Source: Hermodice carunculata (Eukaryota; Annelida; Polychaeta; Eunicida; Amphinomidae). Taken from it: a stretch of DNA of 64,000 nucleotides. The notes under the pieces are model-generated. The model was not told the origin of the DNA and searched no databases. It was given only the letters and a program-made list of their open reading frames with translations. The translations under genes and the position numbers were made by a program. Location of the stretch: the NCBI GenBank assembly GCA_964020975.1, contig OZ026618.1:34998849-35062848 (forward strand), read 5' to 3'. How positions within the stretch are numbered: the stretch's first letter is position 1; each line of letters opens with the position of its first letter. This document shows, piece by piece, positions 24,601-39,600 of this stretch.

Positions 24601-27600
24601 TGTCACGAAAAGGCTCCATCAATTTATTATTGAATGATTTAATCAAACATGAACGGACAGCAATTTTGATTATTAACCCTTTCAATGCCAAAATTTTGGA
24701 TGGAGTCAACAGCTTTTCTCGGTGCACATTGGGCCCAATGTGCAGATTGTGCGCCAAGGGAAGCTGTTGACCTGGTGTATTCTCTCTGGAACTATAGGCA
24801 TACTGGTAGTTGAATGAAAGGTCTTTTTACAAGGAATATGAGTCTGGGATCCTATAATGATAATTCAGACTTGTCTGACTTAAGTAAATCAACTTTAGAC
24901 GTGATTGGCACTGAAAGAGTTAATCATATTCATTCCTGTGTAATTATATACATATAACTAAATTCTAATCGATATGACACAGGGCATGCAAGTTATAGTG
25001 ATTCCCCTCCAATAAGGCCGTCCTAAATGTAACCAGAAAGTGGCCACATAAGACGAGTGGCCTCTCTTGAGAGGACACTAGAATGTAAATACCACTTTTA
25101 TGGCATAGAAGTGGTCTTTATAGAGAGGGTGGCCTTGGGGGGGGGGGTATCAGCAGGGGACCACTGCATATTGACAGGCCACAATTTCCTGACCCCTGTG
25201 GCAGCACGTAAAAGGGGGGAGGGTCATTCGCATCAATATGGCTACTTGCTTAACAAAAGTCTCAAAGGGATTTGTTGTTACGCCAAGTCCTAGCTATTTT
25301 GAAATTTGAAACGAACCTCATGACATGTAATAAACAAGGATAAAACACCATATTTTTTTTCCTAAGTCTCTCTTCAGTGACTAAAGTATGAACATTAGCA
25401 AATCGACAGACTTAAAATGATAATGTTACTCATCCACTTTATGATATATTCAATTATACACTGAAATCAATATGCACAAACAAATCCTAAGAACACAATC
25501 AAAACATGCATAAAATACAAACAGCAATTGGCAGGAAAGAATGTGTGCAGCTGTATGCCTCGCATAATGACAAAATCAAGAATTTGAACAGATAAAGTAT
25601 TTTCACAGGGTACAAGTGCATCATGGAATCAGGAGGTGAACATCTGCAATGTTGTCAGTGCAGTGCATGATGGGAAAAACTCTGATGTGGCTGTACCTTG
25701 GATCTTTGCAATCAGTCGCTCCCTCTCCTCCCGCTCCGCCGCCCTTGCTGCAAGAGCAGAAGACTTTGCCGAAGACGGGAGAGAGGAAGACGGAGTAGAC
25801 GCAGGCGAGCTGTCTGCCAAGAGAAATATCATGTGCAGGTGAGCATAAACCTATCAGCGTGAATTAAAGACCTCAAACCATCTCAAACCATATCACATCA
25901 CATCCTCAGCAACCTGCCAAACTTCGGACCCAAAAATGTCTTTCAGTTTTAACAGAAACAATTTTTGAACCATTGACTTTGCAGTGAAAAGAAAAGAAAT
26001 TTCTATATGCTCTAAATCAATCTATTTTTGTATCATCTGCTGTATGTCACCTTTTTGCATATCCCCCGTGCATTTCTCAAAATATATACAAAAATATTAA
26101 TGAAAACTTCCATTTTGCTGATACCTTAATGTTCAAAGTTTATGTTGAGGATATTTCTCAATAATGTGAATAGGTTTCTGTAATAAAAGATAAAAGCTAC
26201 TAACACGTCATGTTTATTCCTCGCATGTTGATTAGTTTCAAGTGCAGTATGTCTTTACATACTACATGAAATTTGCAGCCTAGTTGCCAGTCAATTTTCT
26301 GCACATATTAAGACTTTACCCCTTTCCCCCTTAAACCCGCCCATATCAGTTGGTGGTCAAATCTGGTGTACTTTAATGTTTTTGACCAATTTCAACTGTA
26401 ATGGAAAACAATCTGAATGCAAATTGTACACTGGACCTACCACGACAACATGCCCCAGGTCAACAGATTTTCTTGGTCTGGGCAGGGCTCTAAACCTATG
26501 AAAGCTGTTGACTCAGTCACAAGTCAAGGTGGAAAGGGGTTACACCACAAAGAAACCCTTCCCCTTTCTTCTCTTACAATGGTTCTTCTCCTGAAAGGCC
26601 ACCCTTAAGACAGATCACCCGTTTTGAAACACCACATTTTCACCCACTTCGCACAGAGCTTTCAGTGTTATGTTCACCTCCAATCAAAGAATGCCTGGCT
26701 GCACTTGATGGGATCATTTGCATACATTTAGCTACTTGCTTAGAAGTTTCAAAGCTATCTGTTCTTATGCAAAGAAGCAAAATTATGCAAATGAGCATCC
26801 TAGAGCGACACCCTGTGGAGTGCCAACAGGGTCAATTGTGTACACACACATTCATTCATTTTCAATTTAAGTATAAACTGGTCCCGTCTTGGTTGACAGA
26901 CCAACTTTTCATGTTACTTTATAGCACTATTTATCTAAGTTATTCCACCTCTGTTGCCATTTTTTTTTTTTTGTTTCACGGACCACAATTTGGGTATTGG
27001 GAAGGGGTGTGGTGATGGTTTTTCAAGACGGGTTTAACTGTATATGTATCATTCCTGAATTTTCAAAACATGTTGATTAACATTCCTACGATCAAGGTTC
27101 GCATACTTTTCAAAGAGAGCCATTAGTTGAGATGCCAGGTGTCACAGTCGTCAGTCCGGCATTGAAATTACAAGGCAACTGAACAGCACCAGCAGTATAC
27201 GCCTGGTTTTGAAAAAAACCCAAAAAACCATGCAATTTTTGCTTTACATGGGTTTCAGTCCACAGAATGTTAGCTTCTCAAATACAATTCTGAATTCCTC
27301 ACCTTTTTTACCTTTTCCTTGGTCATGCCCTTTCTGCTTGCCATCCCCAGAGGTCAAGGTCGGGTCAGTTTTCTCTGGCTCTTGGTTCTCCATGAGACTT
27401 GCCATATCGACGGCATTCTTGTCCTCGTCATTTTCAAATTCAAATGGAGGAACTAGGCTGTCCTGAAATTGAGACCAAATCAGTGACACTTCTGGACTCT
27501 TTTCATATAGAACTTCTTGGCTGGATTTCTAGATAATTTATAGGCCACGCCCTTGAAATAAAATTGTAAATCTATGTATACATGTATATGCAAACACTGA

Positions 27601-30600
27601 AATGAACGTCAGTATTTCATTCCTTTTAGGTGAAAAGTTGTTAGTAATTTTAGTTTTCAGTGATATAGTTACTGTATAACAAATGAATTAACATGTGTAG
27701 GGTTCTCAAGCTGATTTCTAGAACATGCATGCTTCTCTAAGAAAAAACTATTCATGGAAGTGCAATTTTTTAAAATTTTGTGTTCTTCCTCACAGGACCC
27801 AGGGCCAGCCTCTGACTCTGATTTCAATACATCAAATTACATTTTTAACAGATATTACAAAGCCACCTCTACGGTTCATAAATCAAGCTGCATTGCCATT
27901 CCATGTGGTAAATGATTGAAAAAGTTATCTTTTTTTTTTTTGTCAGCTCACATGCCACATGCATCAAGTTTTAGTTTTGAAAAATTAAAAGTTAATACAC
28001 AATTAATATAAGTAGAGGCAAATGCACAGCTTTAGCTACTGTACTAATTTGTTAGTTACTGTACAAGAACAATGGCATGACAGTTTTAAGGTCAATGTAC
28101 AATAAAGATCAATGTTGTTGGGCTTCTAGAACAATCGTAAAGATCAAATTCAGGTTTTAAGCAATTGACAAGCTTGCAAGCAAATTAAGCAGTGAGTTTC
28201 TCAGGAACAAAATTGGTGAGGGTGACCATTGTTATATTTGACATTTTACCAATAGTTAATTGCTAGGATATATATTCTGTTTAGAAAAGGCAAAACTGCA
28301 CATTTTTTGAAGAAAATAAGTTTGAGGCAGGGTTCTCAAACCAACAAGGGAGGGTGGTCTCTGAAAAACTCATTATCATATCATGTTTTTGTGGCCTAGA
28401 TTACAACCCCATCACCCATCACATGCAAAGCAAGCAAAAGAAAAAAACAAAAACACCCCCCCCCAAAAAAAAAACAAAAGAAAAAAAAACAAACAAACAA
28501 AAAAACCCCTCCAGATAAGCACTTCAGGTACATGTAGGCAGTGTTGAAAATATAGCACTTTTCCTTGTCTAAAGCAAAAGAAAAATGTGACAGTTTTTCA
28601 TTCACAATTAAAGTAAGTAGTATAACCAGGCTTTCTCGCACAGTTACCAACAATGACACACTCAACAGCTGCACTCCTGCTCAACAATGTGAATATTATA
28701 CTGCGCTGTGCCTTGGTTAACAACATAACTCTGGAGTGTTCCAGGTGCCCTGTACAGCTGTACATGAAGGCGACCATAATACGCCCTGCACATTATTAGT
28801 GACAATCTATGGGCAGGTAAATGGATGGGGAAAGTTTGCTCTTGCCAGTGTTTCTGGAACTGATAATATTTAAAAGAAAAACTGTCAATCAAACTCCACT
28901 GTTGCATGAGATGACTAGTATCTTGTTAAAATCCTGGCAAAAATTTACTCTACTTTATAAGACAGCAATCACATCGTACACACTCAGATGCAGCACAACA
29001 CCTCAGTGAAAGTGCAGTCAGGTAATACACACAAAGCCCTTTTGCTCAACAATTATATTTATTGGCTTTTTCAGGCAAAATGTACAGCTTTCTGGCAAAA
29101 ATTAGTTTTAAGGCTAAACTTGTATCAAACCACAAAGACATCATGTACAATGGATAATGAAGCCCTTACTTTTTTTAATGTACATTGGTATTTTCATATT
29201 CTGAGATGAAAGGGTATTCAACTCTTTTTCATATTGTCATACTTTGCACCTGATCAGACTCTGACACTAAAGGCACATAAGGCAAGAATAAAATTGCATA
29301 CACTGTTTAGAATAATCAATAACAAGAGGGCTGTGTGAACAGCCCATGCTCAGCTGACCTAGAGATTCATCACACTTGTGGCTCTGTGAACTTGGGATAG
29401 GATCAAGATCATCCATGCACTGAGTAAGTTTGACCTCCATGCAAGAACACTAACATGTCCACAGAGATGCCACTCACTTACACAGATCTTACTTGAAATG
29501 TGATCAAAATTACCTGAAACTTATGTACCCCTTCTCTTTTTCATCAAATTTGAGCTGTTCTGACAAAATTGAGGGGATTTTTTTAAGTTCAAGAAAAGAC
29601 AAATTGGCTGAATTCAGGTAAAATCCTGAAAAGTGGCATCTCTGTGTGCAACATCAATGTCCCAAATCAAGTAGTTCTCAAGTTATTGGGAAGAGTAAAA
29701 TTGATGTATGTTGCACTGTAAAATCAGAATTGAGGTCAAGGTCGACCTCCATAGAGAAACATTAACATGTGCAACATCAAGTTCCCATATCAAAATAGAT
29801 GTCAAGTTATCAAGTGAACAGTAAATTTCATGTCAGTTGTCCTATGACCTTAGGAATAAGATCAAGGTCTGAAAATAACTGGAGCATGACCTCTTGCTCT
29901 AAATAGGTAGACAATTACCAAAGGTACATCACTACTAAGTTTGACACAAATCTGGCCAAAATTATTAAAGTTATAACCATTAAAAGATTAGTTCCAATTT
30001 CCTATTAAAACTGTTTTAAAGATTTCCCCTAAAATTACTGAAGCATAACCATTTGAACAAACTTGATAGAGACCCACCCAATGTACATTGCCACCAAATT
30101 TGAAGTAAATCTGACTGAGAGTTTCTTTGAAGAAAGTCCAAAATGTGAATTAGCATTAGAATGCCCATTGACTTGCATACTAATCAATAGGAAAGGTGCA
30201 TTTACCGATAAGTACATGTACCCATATAGAAAGAATCCTTAAAATTCAGAAATCCACAGCAGTGCTACCTTGTGAACAACTTTCTTTGACCCTTTCACAA
30301 GGAACATATCCACCAAGTTTCAGCTTAATCTGAGAGACGGTTCTGGAGAAGTTGAAAATACTGAAAACACACAAAACACAATAAAAACACTCGAAAAAAT
30401 TACAGCACAACATGGTGAACAAATTAAGAACTGCAAGTTTCTAAGGGTGTTCCTGTGTGATATCAAAGCAATTGGGTGAGCAGTTTTGGAAAGACATTTT
30501 AAAGATTTGCCCCAAAAAAGAACAAAAAATCATAAAAAATCCAAAAATCACTGGAGCATAACCATTTGAACAAACTTGATAGAGACCCACCCAAGGTACA

Positions 30601-33600
30601 TTGCAACCACGTTTGAAATGAATCTGGCCAGTGGTTTTGTGGAATATGTCAAAAAATATGAATTTGCAGACAGATGACGGATACCTAACCGCCACATAAG
30701 CTCAGAGGACTGACAAGTCAGGTGAGCTAAAAATTAAATCAAGCTTAAAAATGAAAAAAAAAAGTAAATTATATGTATGGTGCTCAAGCATAAATATATC
30801 ACACATTTATACAAGACACCCCATGCAAGCAAACACAAGACAACAGGCAGGTGCCAGACAACATCAAGTTGACAATGTCATCTGGCTCACTTTCTGCATT
30901 TGTGTTAGGATGAGCGAGTCACGTCTGGGACTATCCCCCTCATCGGCACTTGCGTTTTTCCCATCATCTATGTTCGAGGACTCAGACTGAAAGAGTTATC
31001 ACATGTGGCCTAATGAGAGGTGGCACTTGCTGCAAATCCTTTTAACCCTGAGCACCTGAAGATGTGCATTGGCATGCAACTTTTTCCCATTAAAAACAAT
31101 CAGGAGTGGTCCAGTCATAAATGCTGTCTTCTTTTTGTTCATCAAGAATTATATAGTTTTTTTTTTATATTCAACAGGTTTCCTTGGGGGTGCTTCAGGG
31201 TATCCAAACATGCCAAGGAAAGCTGTTGACTCAAAAGTCACATCAGACTAGAACAGACTGATTTTCCAACAGAAAATCAAATGTCTCCCGGTGGAACACT
31301 TACGTCTCTGAATAAGCTACAGGTGATAACAAATTACAAATGACCAAGTTTGCTTGAAAATTACAATCCTACTTCAGCTCTCACCTAGATACATTACTCT
31401 AGCAATTTTCATCAAGTTCTTCAAGACTTATTGCAGAGAAAACAATCTCACATAAATGACCCTGTGACCTTGAAAATTAGGTCAAGGTCACCCAAATACA
31501 ATCCCAACCTTGGTCCTACCTTGATACATAATCCTGCCAAGTTTCATCAAATTCCATCAAGTTCTTCATTACTTATCGCACGGAAACCAATTTCACATAA
31601 GTGACCCTGTGACCTTGAGAATTCGCTCCAGGTCATCCAAATACAATCCCAACCTAGGTCTTGCCTAGATACATAATCCTACCAAGCTTCATCAAATTCC
31701 ATCAAGTTCTTCAAGACTTATCGCACGGAAACCAATTTTAAATAAGTGACCCTGTGACCTTGAGAATTCGCTCAAGGTCATCCAAATACAATCCCAACCT
31801 AGGTCTTGCCAAGATGCATAATCCTGCCAAGTTTCATCAAATTCCATCAAGTTTTTCAAGACTTATCGCACGGAAACCAATTTCACATAAGTGACCCTGT
31901 GACCTTGAGAATTAGGTGAAGGTCATCCAAATACAATCCCAACCTAGGTCTTGCCAAGATACATAAGCTTGCCAAGTTTCGTCAAGTTCCATCAAGTTCT
32001 TCAAGACTTATCGCACGGAAACCAATTTCACATAAGTGACCCTGTGACCTTGAGAATTAGATCAAGGTCATCCAAATACAATCCAAACCTAGGTCCTACC
32101 TTGATACATAATCCTGCCAAGTTTCGTCAAGTTCCATCAAGTTCTTCAAGACTTATCGCACGGAAACCAATTTCACATAAGTGACCCTGTGACCTTGTAA
32201 ATTTGCTCAAGGTCATCCAAATACAATCCCAACCTAGGTCTTGCCAAGATACATAATCCTGCCAAGTTTCATCAAATTCCATCAAGTTCTTCATGACTTA
32301 TCGCACGGAAACCAATTTCAAATAAGTGACCCTGTGACCTTGAGAATTCGCTCAAGGTCATCCAAATACAATCCCAACCTAGGTCTTGCCTAGATACATT
32401 ATCCTACCAAGCTTCATCAAATTCCATCAAGTTCCTCAAGACTTATCGCACGGAAACCAATTTCACATAAGTGACCCTGTGACCTTGAGAATTCGCTCAA
32501 GGTCATCCAAATACAATCCCAACCTAGGTCTTGCCTAGATACATAATCCTGCCAAGTTTCATCAAATTCCATCAAGTTCTTCATGACTTATCGCACGGAA
32601 ACCAATTTCACATAAGTGACCCTGTGACCTTGAAAATTCGCTCAAGGTCACCCAAGTACAATCCCAACCTAGGTCTTGCCAAGATACATAATCCTGCCAA
32701 GTTTCATCAAATTCCATCAAGTTCTTCATGACTTATCGCACGGAAACCAATTTCACATAAGTGACCCTGTGACCTTGAGAATTCGCTCAAGGTCATCCAA
32801 ATACAATCCCAACCTAGGTCTTGCCTAGATACATTATCCTACCAAGCTTCATCAAATTCCATCAAGTTCCTCAAGACTTATCGCACGGAAACCAATTTCA
32901 CATAAGTGACCCTGTGACCTTGAGAATTCGCTCAAGGTCATCCAAATACAATCCCCACCTAGGTCTTGCCAAGATACATAATCCTGCCAAGTTTCATCAA
33001 ATTCCATCAAGTTCTTCATGACTTATCGCACGGAAACCAATTTCACATAAGTGACCCTGTGACCTTGAGAATTAGGTCAAGGTCACCCAAATACAATTCC
33101 AACCTAGGTCTTGCCTAGATACATAATCCTACCAAATTTCATCAAATTCTGTTAAGTCCTTCAAGACTTATCGCACGGAAACCAAGTGTTGAAGAACCTG
33201 AACAACAACAACAAGAAGAAGAAGAAGAAGAAGAAGAAGAAGCGGAAGAAACGGGCACTAATCCAATATGTCCCCCGGCTTCCACCGGGAGACATAAAAA
33301 GAATTCCCAGGTAAACAGCTTTCCTTAGGGCAGGCAACTCTCCCCCAAAGAAAGATATTGACCATGCAGTCTTAATTTACTCTTTGAGTGCCAACTGCTG
33401 CTAATGTCGAACTACTTAACACAAACTGTTCTGATTTATAAAAAGGGTGCTAGATTCTCGTTACTTATAAAAAGACCTTTCAGCTGAGTACCAGCATGCC
33501 TGCAATCGGTTAAAAGTATACATGTTGCAGTCCAGAGTTACAGCTTTCCTCGGCACGCTTTGCGCGTAGTGTCCAAAGCATGTCAGGCAAAGCTGTTGAT

Positions 33601-36600
33601 TGGTCCAAAATGTCAAACTGGTAGAGTAAATGACAGACGACTGAACATGATTCAATTACAGCATTGGGATAAATATTAAGGCAAGAGGAAACAATTTACT
33701 ATGAATTCATCACAGCCTTCTTTCAGTTCAGGATTCTACACTCATCTGTGAAACCTGAAGCTCAATATAGGACTCAGCTTCATGACACTATCAAGGAAAA
33801 CACCCAACATGTGAAAGTAACAATATATCATCATAATTCTCCCAGCCAGAAGCTTTTAAATTTGTCCTGATTAAAAGGTGGAATCACTGATCGCTACATC
33901 TTTCCCAAATATGCATAATCAGTTAAACAAGTTGACCACAAATATTTAACATATCAAACAGTGGATGTTTTATAGTCACCAAATTTCTAGTACAAACAGC
34001 AAATCAAACCACACCACAAGTTATGTCTTGCACTCCACAGCAGTATGGCACTACATGAAAAGCACCATCACAGCAGGCTGGTACTTTGGACAGCGCGTTA
34101 CGACGACCTTAACTTACAATGCTCATTATATTGTCCCTTTGCTGCTCAAATTTTCAAAAAGCACCTGTCAGCATATGAAACGTCATGTGCTGCAATGTTT
34201 CAGTTATTTGTCACCAGAAAACGCTCTGAATCCAAATTGTAACGCGCCTTATCAAGGGGGCACACCTCAGGTCAACATCTTTCCTCCGAAAGGGTCAGGT
34301 GCATTGCACATCCCACACCAAGGAAAGCTGTTGACCGAGTTTACTCTGACCAGGAAAGGGTTTACTTAGAGCATAAAATCATCCATGACATACAAGGAAC
34401 TCGAGCCACCATTAAGACAGCGCTACATGCAGCCATCCTACTTCTACAGCATCAAACGCTCCTCAATTTTTACACATTCCTCTTACGGAACAAAATTACA
34501 TTATAGATACACACAGATGTCTATAATACATACAAGCAATTCAGTGCATATTACAACCCTTTATTGTTATGGAAGTGTGAAAACTGGACAAACGAAGCGG
34601 AAATAGCATCAAAAACACAACGATATACAGGAGTTTTCCTCATTTATTCAATGCGAGTGCAGTAGCCCGTGCAGGTTATGTATGGATGTGCTTAAGCAGG
34701 AGAGTGCTACCATAAAACAAGGGAGTGATACAGGAGTGTATGGGAGTGTACTGGAGTGCACTGCAGTGGGGTCACTCTCATTTACCTCTCCATCGACCAG
34801 TAGGTTAACCGGTTTGGGCATGCTGAGACCCAGACCCAGTCGCACCTTGTTGCCTTGGCCACCAAGTATTTTCTTTGGCATACTGCCCTTGTTCTTAAGA
34901 TGCCCAGCCTTTGGGCAAAATAATAAGCAGTTAAAATCATATGGCATGCAGAAAATGTGTTCAAATACCCTATACCATCTCAGAAAAAAAACTAAAGGCA
35001 CTTCAATGCAAAGCATTGACTGATGGGTCCACCTTAACATGCATGTGTCCTGTGACCTTGAAAACAAAGTTCACCAACATGATAGAAAGTTCAGAAAAGA
35101 TGTCAAAGTATAAATGAGTTTTATTTTAATTTCAAGGGGCCATAAAGTCTCAAGATATCGTGTTCACAAAGAAATAGTAGAAGGACGGAACCACTGACGG
35201 ACAGACAACCTGAAAACATAATGGGTTCCCCCTCTTGGGTTGGACCCATATTACCCTCCCCCCCCCAAAAAAAAAAGATGTGAAATTTTGTGACAGGTAA
35301 GTGTGTAATGGTGGATTTTGAGACAAAATTTACCGACATACAACTATTGTTTAAAGTAATATGGTCAATAACATAGGTAGAAATCATGGATTGAAAGATG
35401 GTCTTTCAAAATGAACCGGTGCCTCATCACAAATAAAATATTAAGCATACATAATGATGGCTATCTATATCAAGAGACTAAATGTTCTCAAGCATTATAA
35501 TGTATTTTGTACACTTAAAGCTATTACAAAAAAATGTAAGAATTTTCACAAATTGTGGTCCATATATTTGGCATTTATTGGACATAAGGAGACAAAATAA
35601 AAATAAACCCATTCTTTGTCAACTTATTTCAGCTTAATCCAAAGTGTCACTGTACCGGTCTACATCTTGGCCAGTGCTTTCTTTTATTACAAGTGATGCT
35701 GTAGCTGCCCTTCTGGCAGCAGCAGCGTCAGGATCAGCCAGGCAAAACTAAAAAAAGTCTTTAACCCTTAAAGTGCTAATCACAGCTATAGTCATTTTCT
35801 CACTACCTTAAAACATGTAATGGTTAAAAGATTCAAATTCCTCCCGAAGATACCTTTCATTCAAATACCAGCAAGCCTAGTTTAAAGCAAAAAGTAGTCT
35901 CCGTCAACAGTTTTCCTTGGGACACTTGGCATGCATTGGGCGCAAAGTGTCCCGAGGAAAGCTGTTGACTCAAGTCTTAAATCAGTGCTGTAAGAGTTAA
36001 CCCTTTTTACTCAAATCACCCAAAAGGGTCCAGATGTAAATTGCAATCTGCTTTACTCTTTTTAAATAAATTTCATCCCAAAAAAACATTTTTGCTGAGA
36101 ACAACAAATAAGACATACTATAAATGAATGCCCAAGATCAACAGCTTTCCTTGGCATGGGTTGGGTGCAGTGTGCCCTACCCATGCCAAGGAAAGCTGTA
36201 GACTCAGTCGTCCCCTGACCGGGAATGACTTGAAGGTCTTTTCACACAAAAATTCCATGCTCCTATAATAATCATGACAAGGCCAGCTACATTTAACCAA
36301 AAAATCATTTCTGGAATGAGTTAGAAAAGCATTGGTGAAACACAGAGATTATTCTGTGTATATCCATGCAAGATCAAAAGTACACACTCAATTCCAAAGC
36401 CATGCAACGTTTTCCTTTTGAGATGGTTCAACATTTCAATCATTTTTGAATTAGTACATTTAGTAGGGGGGGGGGGGAGTAAATGGATCTGTAGACTTCT
36501 ACAGATAATAGAAAATGATGGTCATTTGTAACCCAAATTCTGTGGTATTTTGATACAGTAGTCCCTCCTTTTTGAGACTGCCCCTAGTGCCACCCAAAAG

Positions 36601-39600
36601 GCGGTCACATAAAGCAGGTGGTCCCTCAAAGGAGGTATTCATATAAATAACATGAAAAGTACTACAGAAAGACCTGACAACTGTGGTCTCTCAAGGGAGG
36701 TGGTCTCCCAAAGGAGTGGTCTCTCAAAGGAGGGACTACTGTATTATTTCTTGGAAGAACATCATTTTTAAGCACTAAGATGGCGGGGGTGGGGGGAGGG
36801 TTACGAAATTTAGTGCCCGAAGTACTAATTAAATAATGATGATAATGTTGAACCATGCCTTAATGACATGTTACTCTGGTGAGGTATGTCATTATAAGAC
36901 ATGCATATTAATTTCCTGCCACGAAGCACGTGTTTCACATCTGTCAGTCACAGAGAACACACGGGCATATCACTGTCACAGACAGGGCTAGACACCCCTT
37001 TCTCACAAAATTCCCATCTTTTAAAGAAATATAACCTTGCAAATACTAAAGTCATTTTCATTTAGTGCTTCCTAAGTTGGTGGCAAGAATAAATTTCCAT
37101 TTGCATACACTAAGTATTCCTCATTTCCAAAATATTAGCAACAACCTGCGTCCCCACATTTCCAAAATATTAGCAACAACCTGCGTCCCCACACAGACAG
37201 CAGCCAGGTGAGACTATGGTTACTATATGACAAGTGGGCATGCAGTTGTAGCGGGAAATTAGTATGCATGCCTCGTTTTCCAATTTACTGAAATTCAGAT
37301 TCTCGACGATGATCAAATCATATACTCAAATCCCGGCACCAGGGATTTAATATTTGAATTGGGTACCTGTGACACCTGGCCATGGATCAAAGGTTGTTTA
37401 AATGTGTACATGGTTCAACCCCCTATAATAGTTGTTACCCACATATTACGTCAGCTAGAGTCCACACACCAAGTACAGACAGAGACACATTGATTTTTTT
37501 TACCCTAAAGCTGATGAACTTAATGCGAGGATGGCAACATTTATGGTGTCATTTCAGGGACACAAAATAATTAACAAAGAATATAGCAGCAAATACTCAA
37601 TTTGGATGAGAGACACACACCGTTAATTGGTCAAATTTTCAGCTAATTTCAGTGAACGTTCCTGATGATAATTAAGAGACAGTTGCCGTCTCTGCTTAAT
37701 CACGTTACTGTAGTTATGCTGGTTTACTTTTATGACCTGAAATCTCAAATTTGTGTTTCACTTGACTTTTCAGGTCAATATCCGATTGAGAAAAAAAAAA
37801 AACTTTATGTGGCAACAAGCTTAACATAACCCCATCCAGCAACAGTGTTTAACTATAAAAGATATTTTTCAAAAATCTACAGGCACAATTTGTATCACCA
37901 TTATAGTAAATGTTATATTTATTGAGACACAGTTATCAAAGAGGAGTTCTCATAATATGTAAAGATGGCTGCCTATTTTTTTTTTTTTTTGACCAGTGCC
38001 ACAACAGGTTTACAATATGTGGGTGTGTTCACTGCAGACTGCGTGCACCCTATAGACTGCCCTTAGTTCTCCGAGTCCATGGCATTTACGGGCTGACACA
38101 AGAACCTACAAATGGCGTGTAGACATGTAACATAGTTGATACCAACGTTCAAGTTAGGTAACTGTCCCCAGTTGGCAGTATGACTGAGGCTACCATCAGG
38201 TTGTGATGTCACTGGGACCCTCCTCTGTTTGTAATTACCTTGTGCGTTGTATTTGCAATACATTGACAAATAAAGCATGATGGAACAACCAAGGCTCTAC
38301 AATTCTTTTTATCTTCCAAAACCCTCAGGGCTATTATCTCCGGATAGTGAAAAATAAGGGAAATATTGGTTAATCGGCCTTTGCAGGTGTACCTATCACC
38401 GGCTTTGCCCAGGTCTATTTTCTGTAGCACGGGCATCCCTCGGAGTATTCTTCATGACATCATTTTAGAGCCTCATTTTTCATTCAATGCAGATGACATG
38501 GACACTGTGCATAAATCGTTTCACTTGAGAAGGGCAACAGACTGCCGAGATGGTACATATGATGGTACCGTTCGTTCAAACCAGGACGCCGCTAAGAACC
38601 ATCCGGAGTTAAAATTGCCATATTGGCACTGAGCCGGTGGTATGGTAAGACAGATCATCCTGATGAAAGTGTAGGCCCTTCAGCCTTTGGCTTCAGGGTG
38701 TACATTTACCTTGGATGGTTTGGCTTCAGGGCCTATACACTTTCATCTGGACAATCTTTCTTACTGTATCACCAGCCCAACCCCAGTATAACTGATAGCA
38801 GTTTTGGAATGTTACTAGTGCCCTGTTCCAACCTGCCTGCCCATGTACATAAAACCGATTGATAATATCCAAATTTCTGCTTGTCCCCCAGGGCTAGCAC
38901 TTTGAGATCCCGACTTGCCCTGATTCAAATTTGACTTGTCCCGGGCTACCGGACTTGTAAACTGTAGAGCCCTGGAATAACACCAATGTCTCCATTTATA
39001 CTCAAAAATTCTCTTGAAGGTCTTTACAATATTGATAATATATGTACTGTTTTGTATGCTGATGGGACATTTCCTTACCTCAGACAGAAAGAACTTGAGG
39101 TCTTCCATCGACTCATCCTGCAGTGGTAAATACTTTGGGTTGATAGATGGGACCTACAAAAATATAACATATTGAAAGGATATTTGCATTAATTTAAGGA
39201 TATTAACATAATTTATGTTAAAACAATACACTGAAAAGTATAGACAAGCCACCACAGGCCAAGTCCCCACAGCCTCTCAAATCCAGGAAGGCCCAGCAGA
39301 CTTCCATACACCACAGTGGTAAAACTGACATAGTACGTGGCAAATCAATGTACACTATTCACCAAAGCCCTCTGAACAATGTTGCTGTATGGATAAATTT
39401 CGATTTAAATCTGGTGCATTTGTCTAACATGTTTGTATAGGATTTCCAAGTTCTTCATTTTTGAAACAAAAGTCACAACTTAGCCACACCAGTTGTCTTA
39501 AGTTTCTTGTTTCAGAGAATAGTCCACCAGATACCAAGCAAGTCTCCATGGCACTGAAACAACTGGGACTCCTCATAATTATACAGACGATTAAGTTTTT

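Larger units (their letters stand above)
31281..33295. mobile_element. 2.0-kb element with inverted ends enclosing a 145-bp satellite
   Basis: The left end is ATGTCTCCCGGTGGAA and the right end TTCCACCGGGAGACAT, a 16-bp inverted repeat. The right end also folds on itself (ATGTCCCCCGG ... CCACCGGGAGACAT). Between the ends lie a short unique segment, about 12 tandem units of 145 bp, and a GAA-rich microsatellite near 33214-33240. No transposase is present. Confidence 0.8.

Noticed and set aside
31951-33021. Recurring open frames of about 66 codons (MPRYISLPSF...)
   Set aside because: They are the 145-bp satellite read through; the same text recurs with the period and shifts frame each unit.
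33965-34369. 134-codon plus-strand ORF
   Set aside because: Its second half is a TTAA MITE; there is no domain or splice context.
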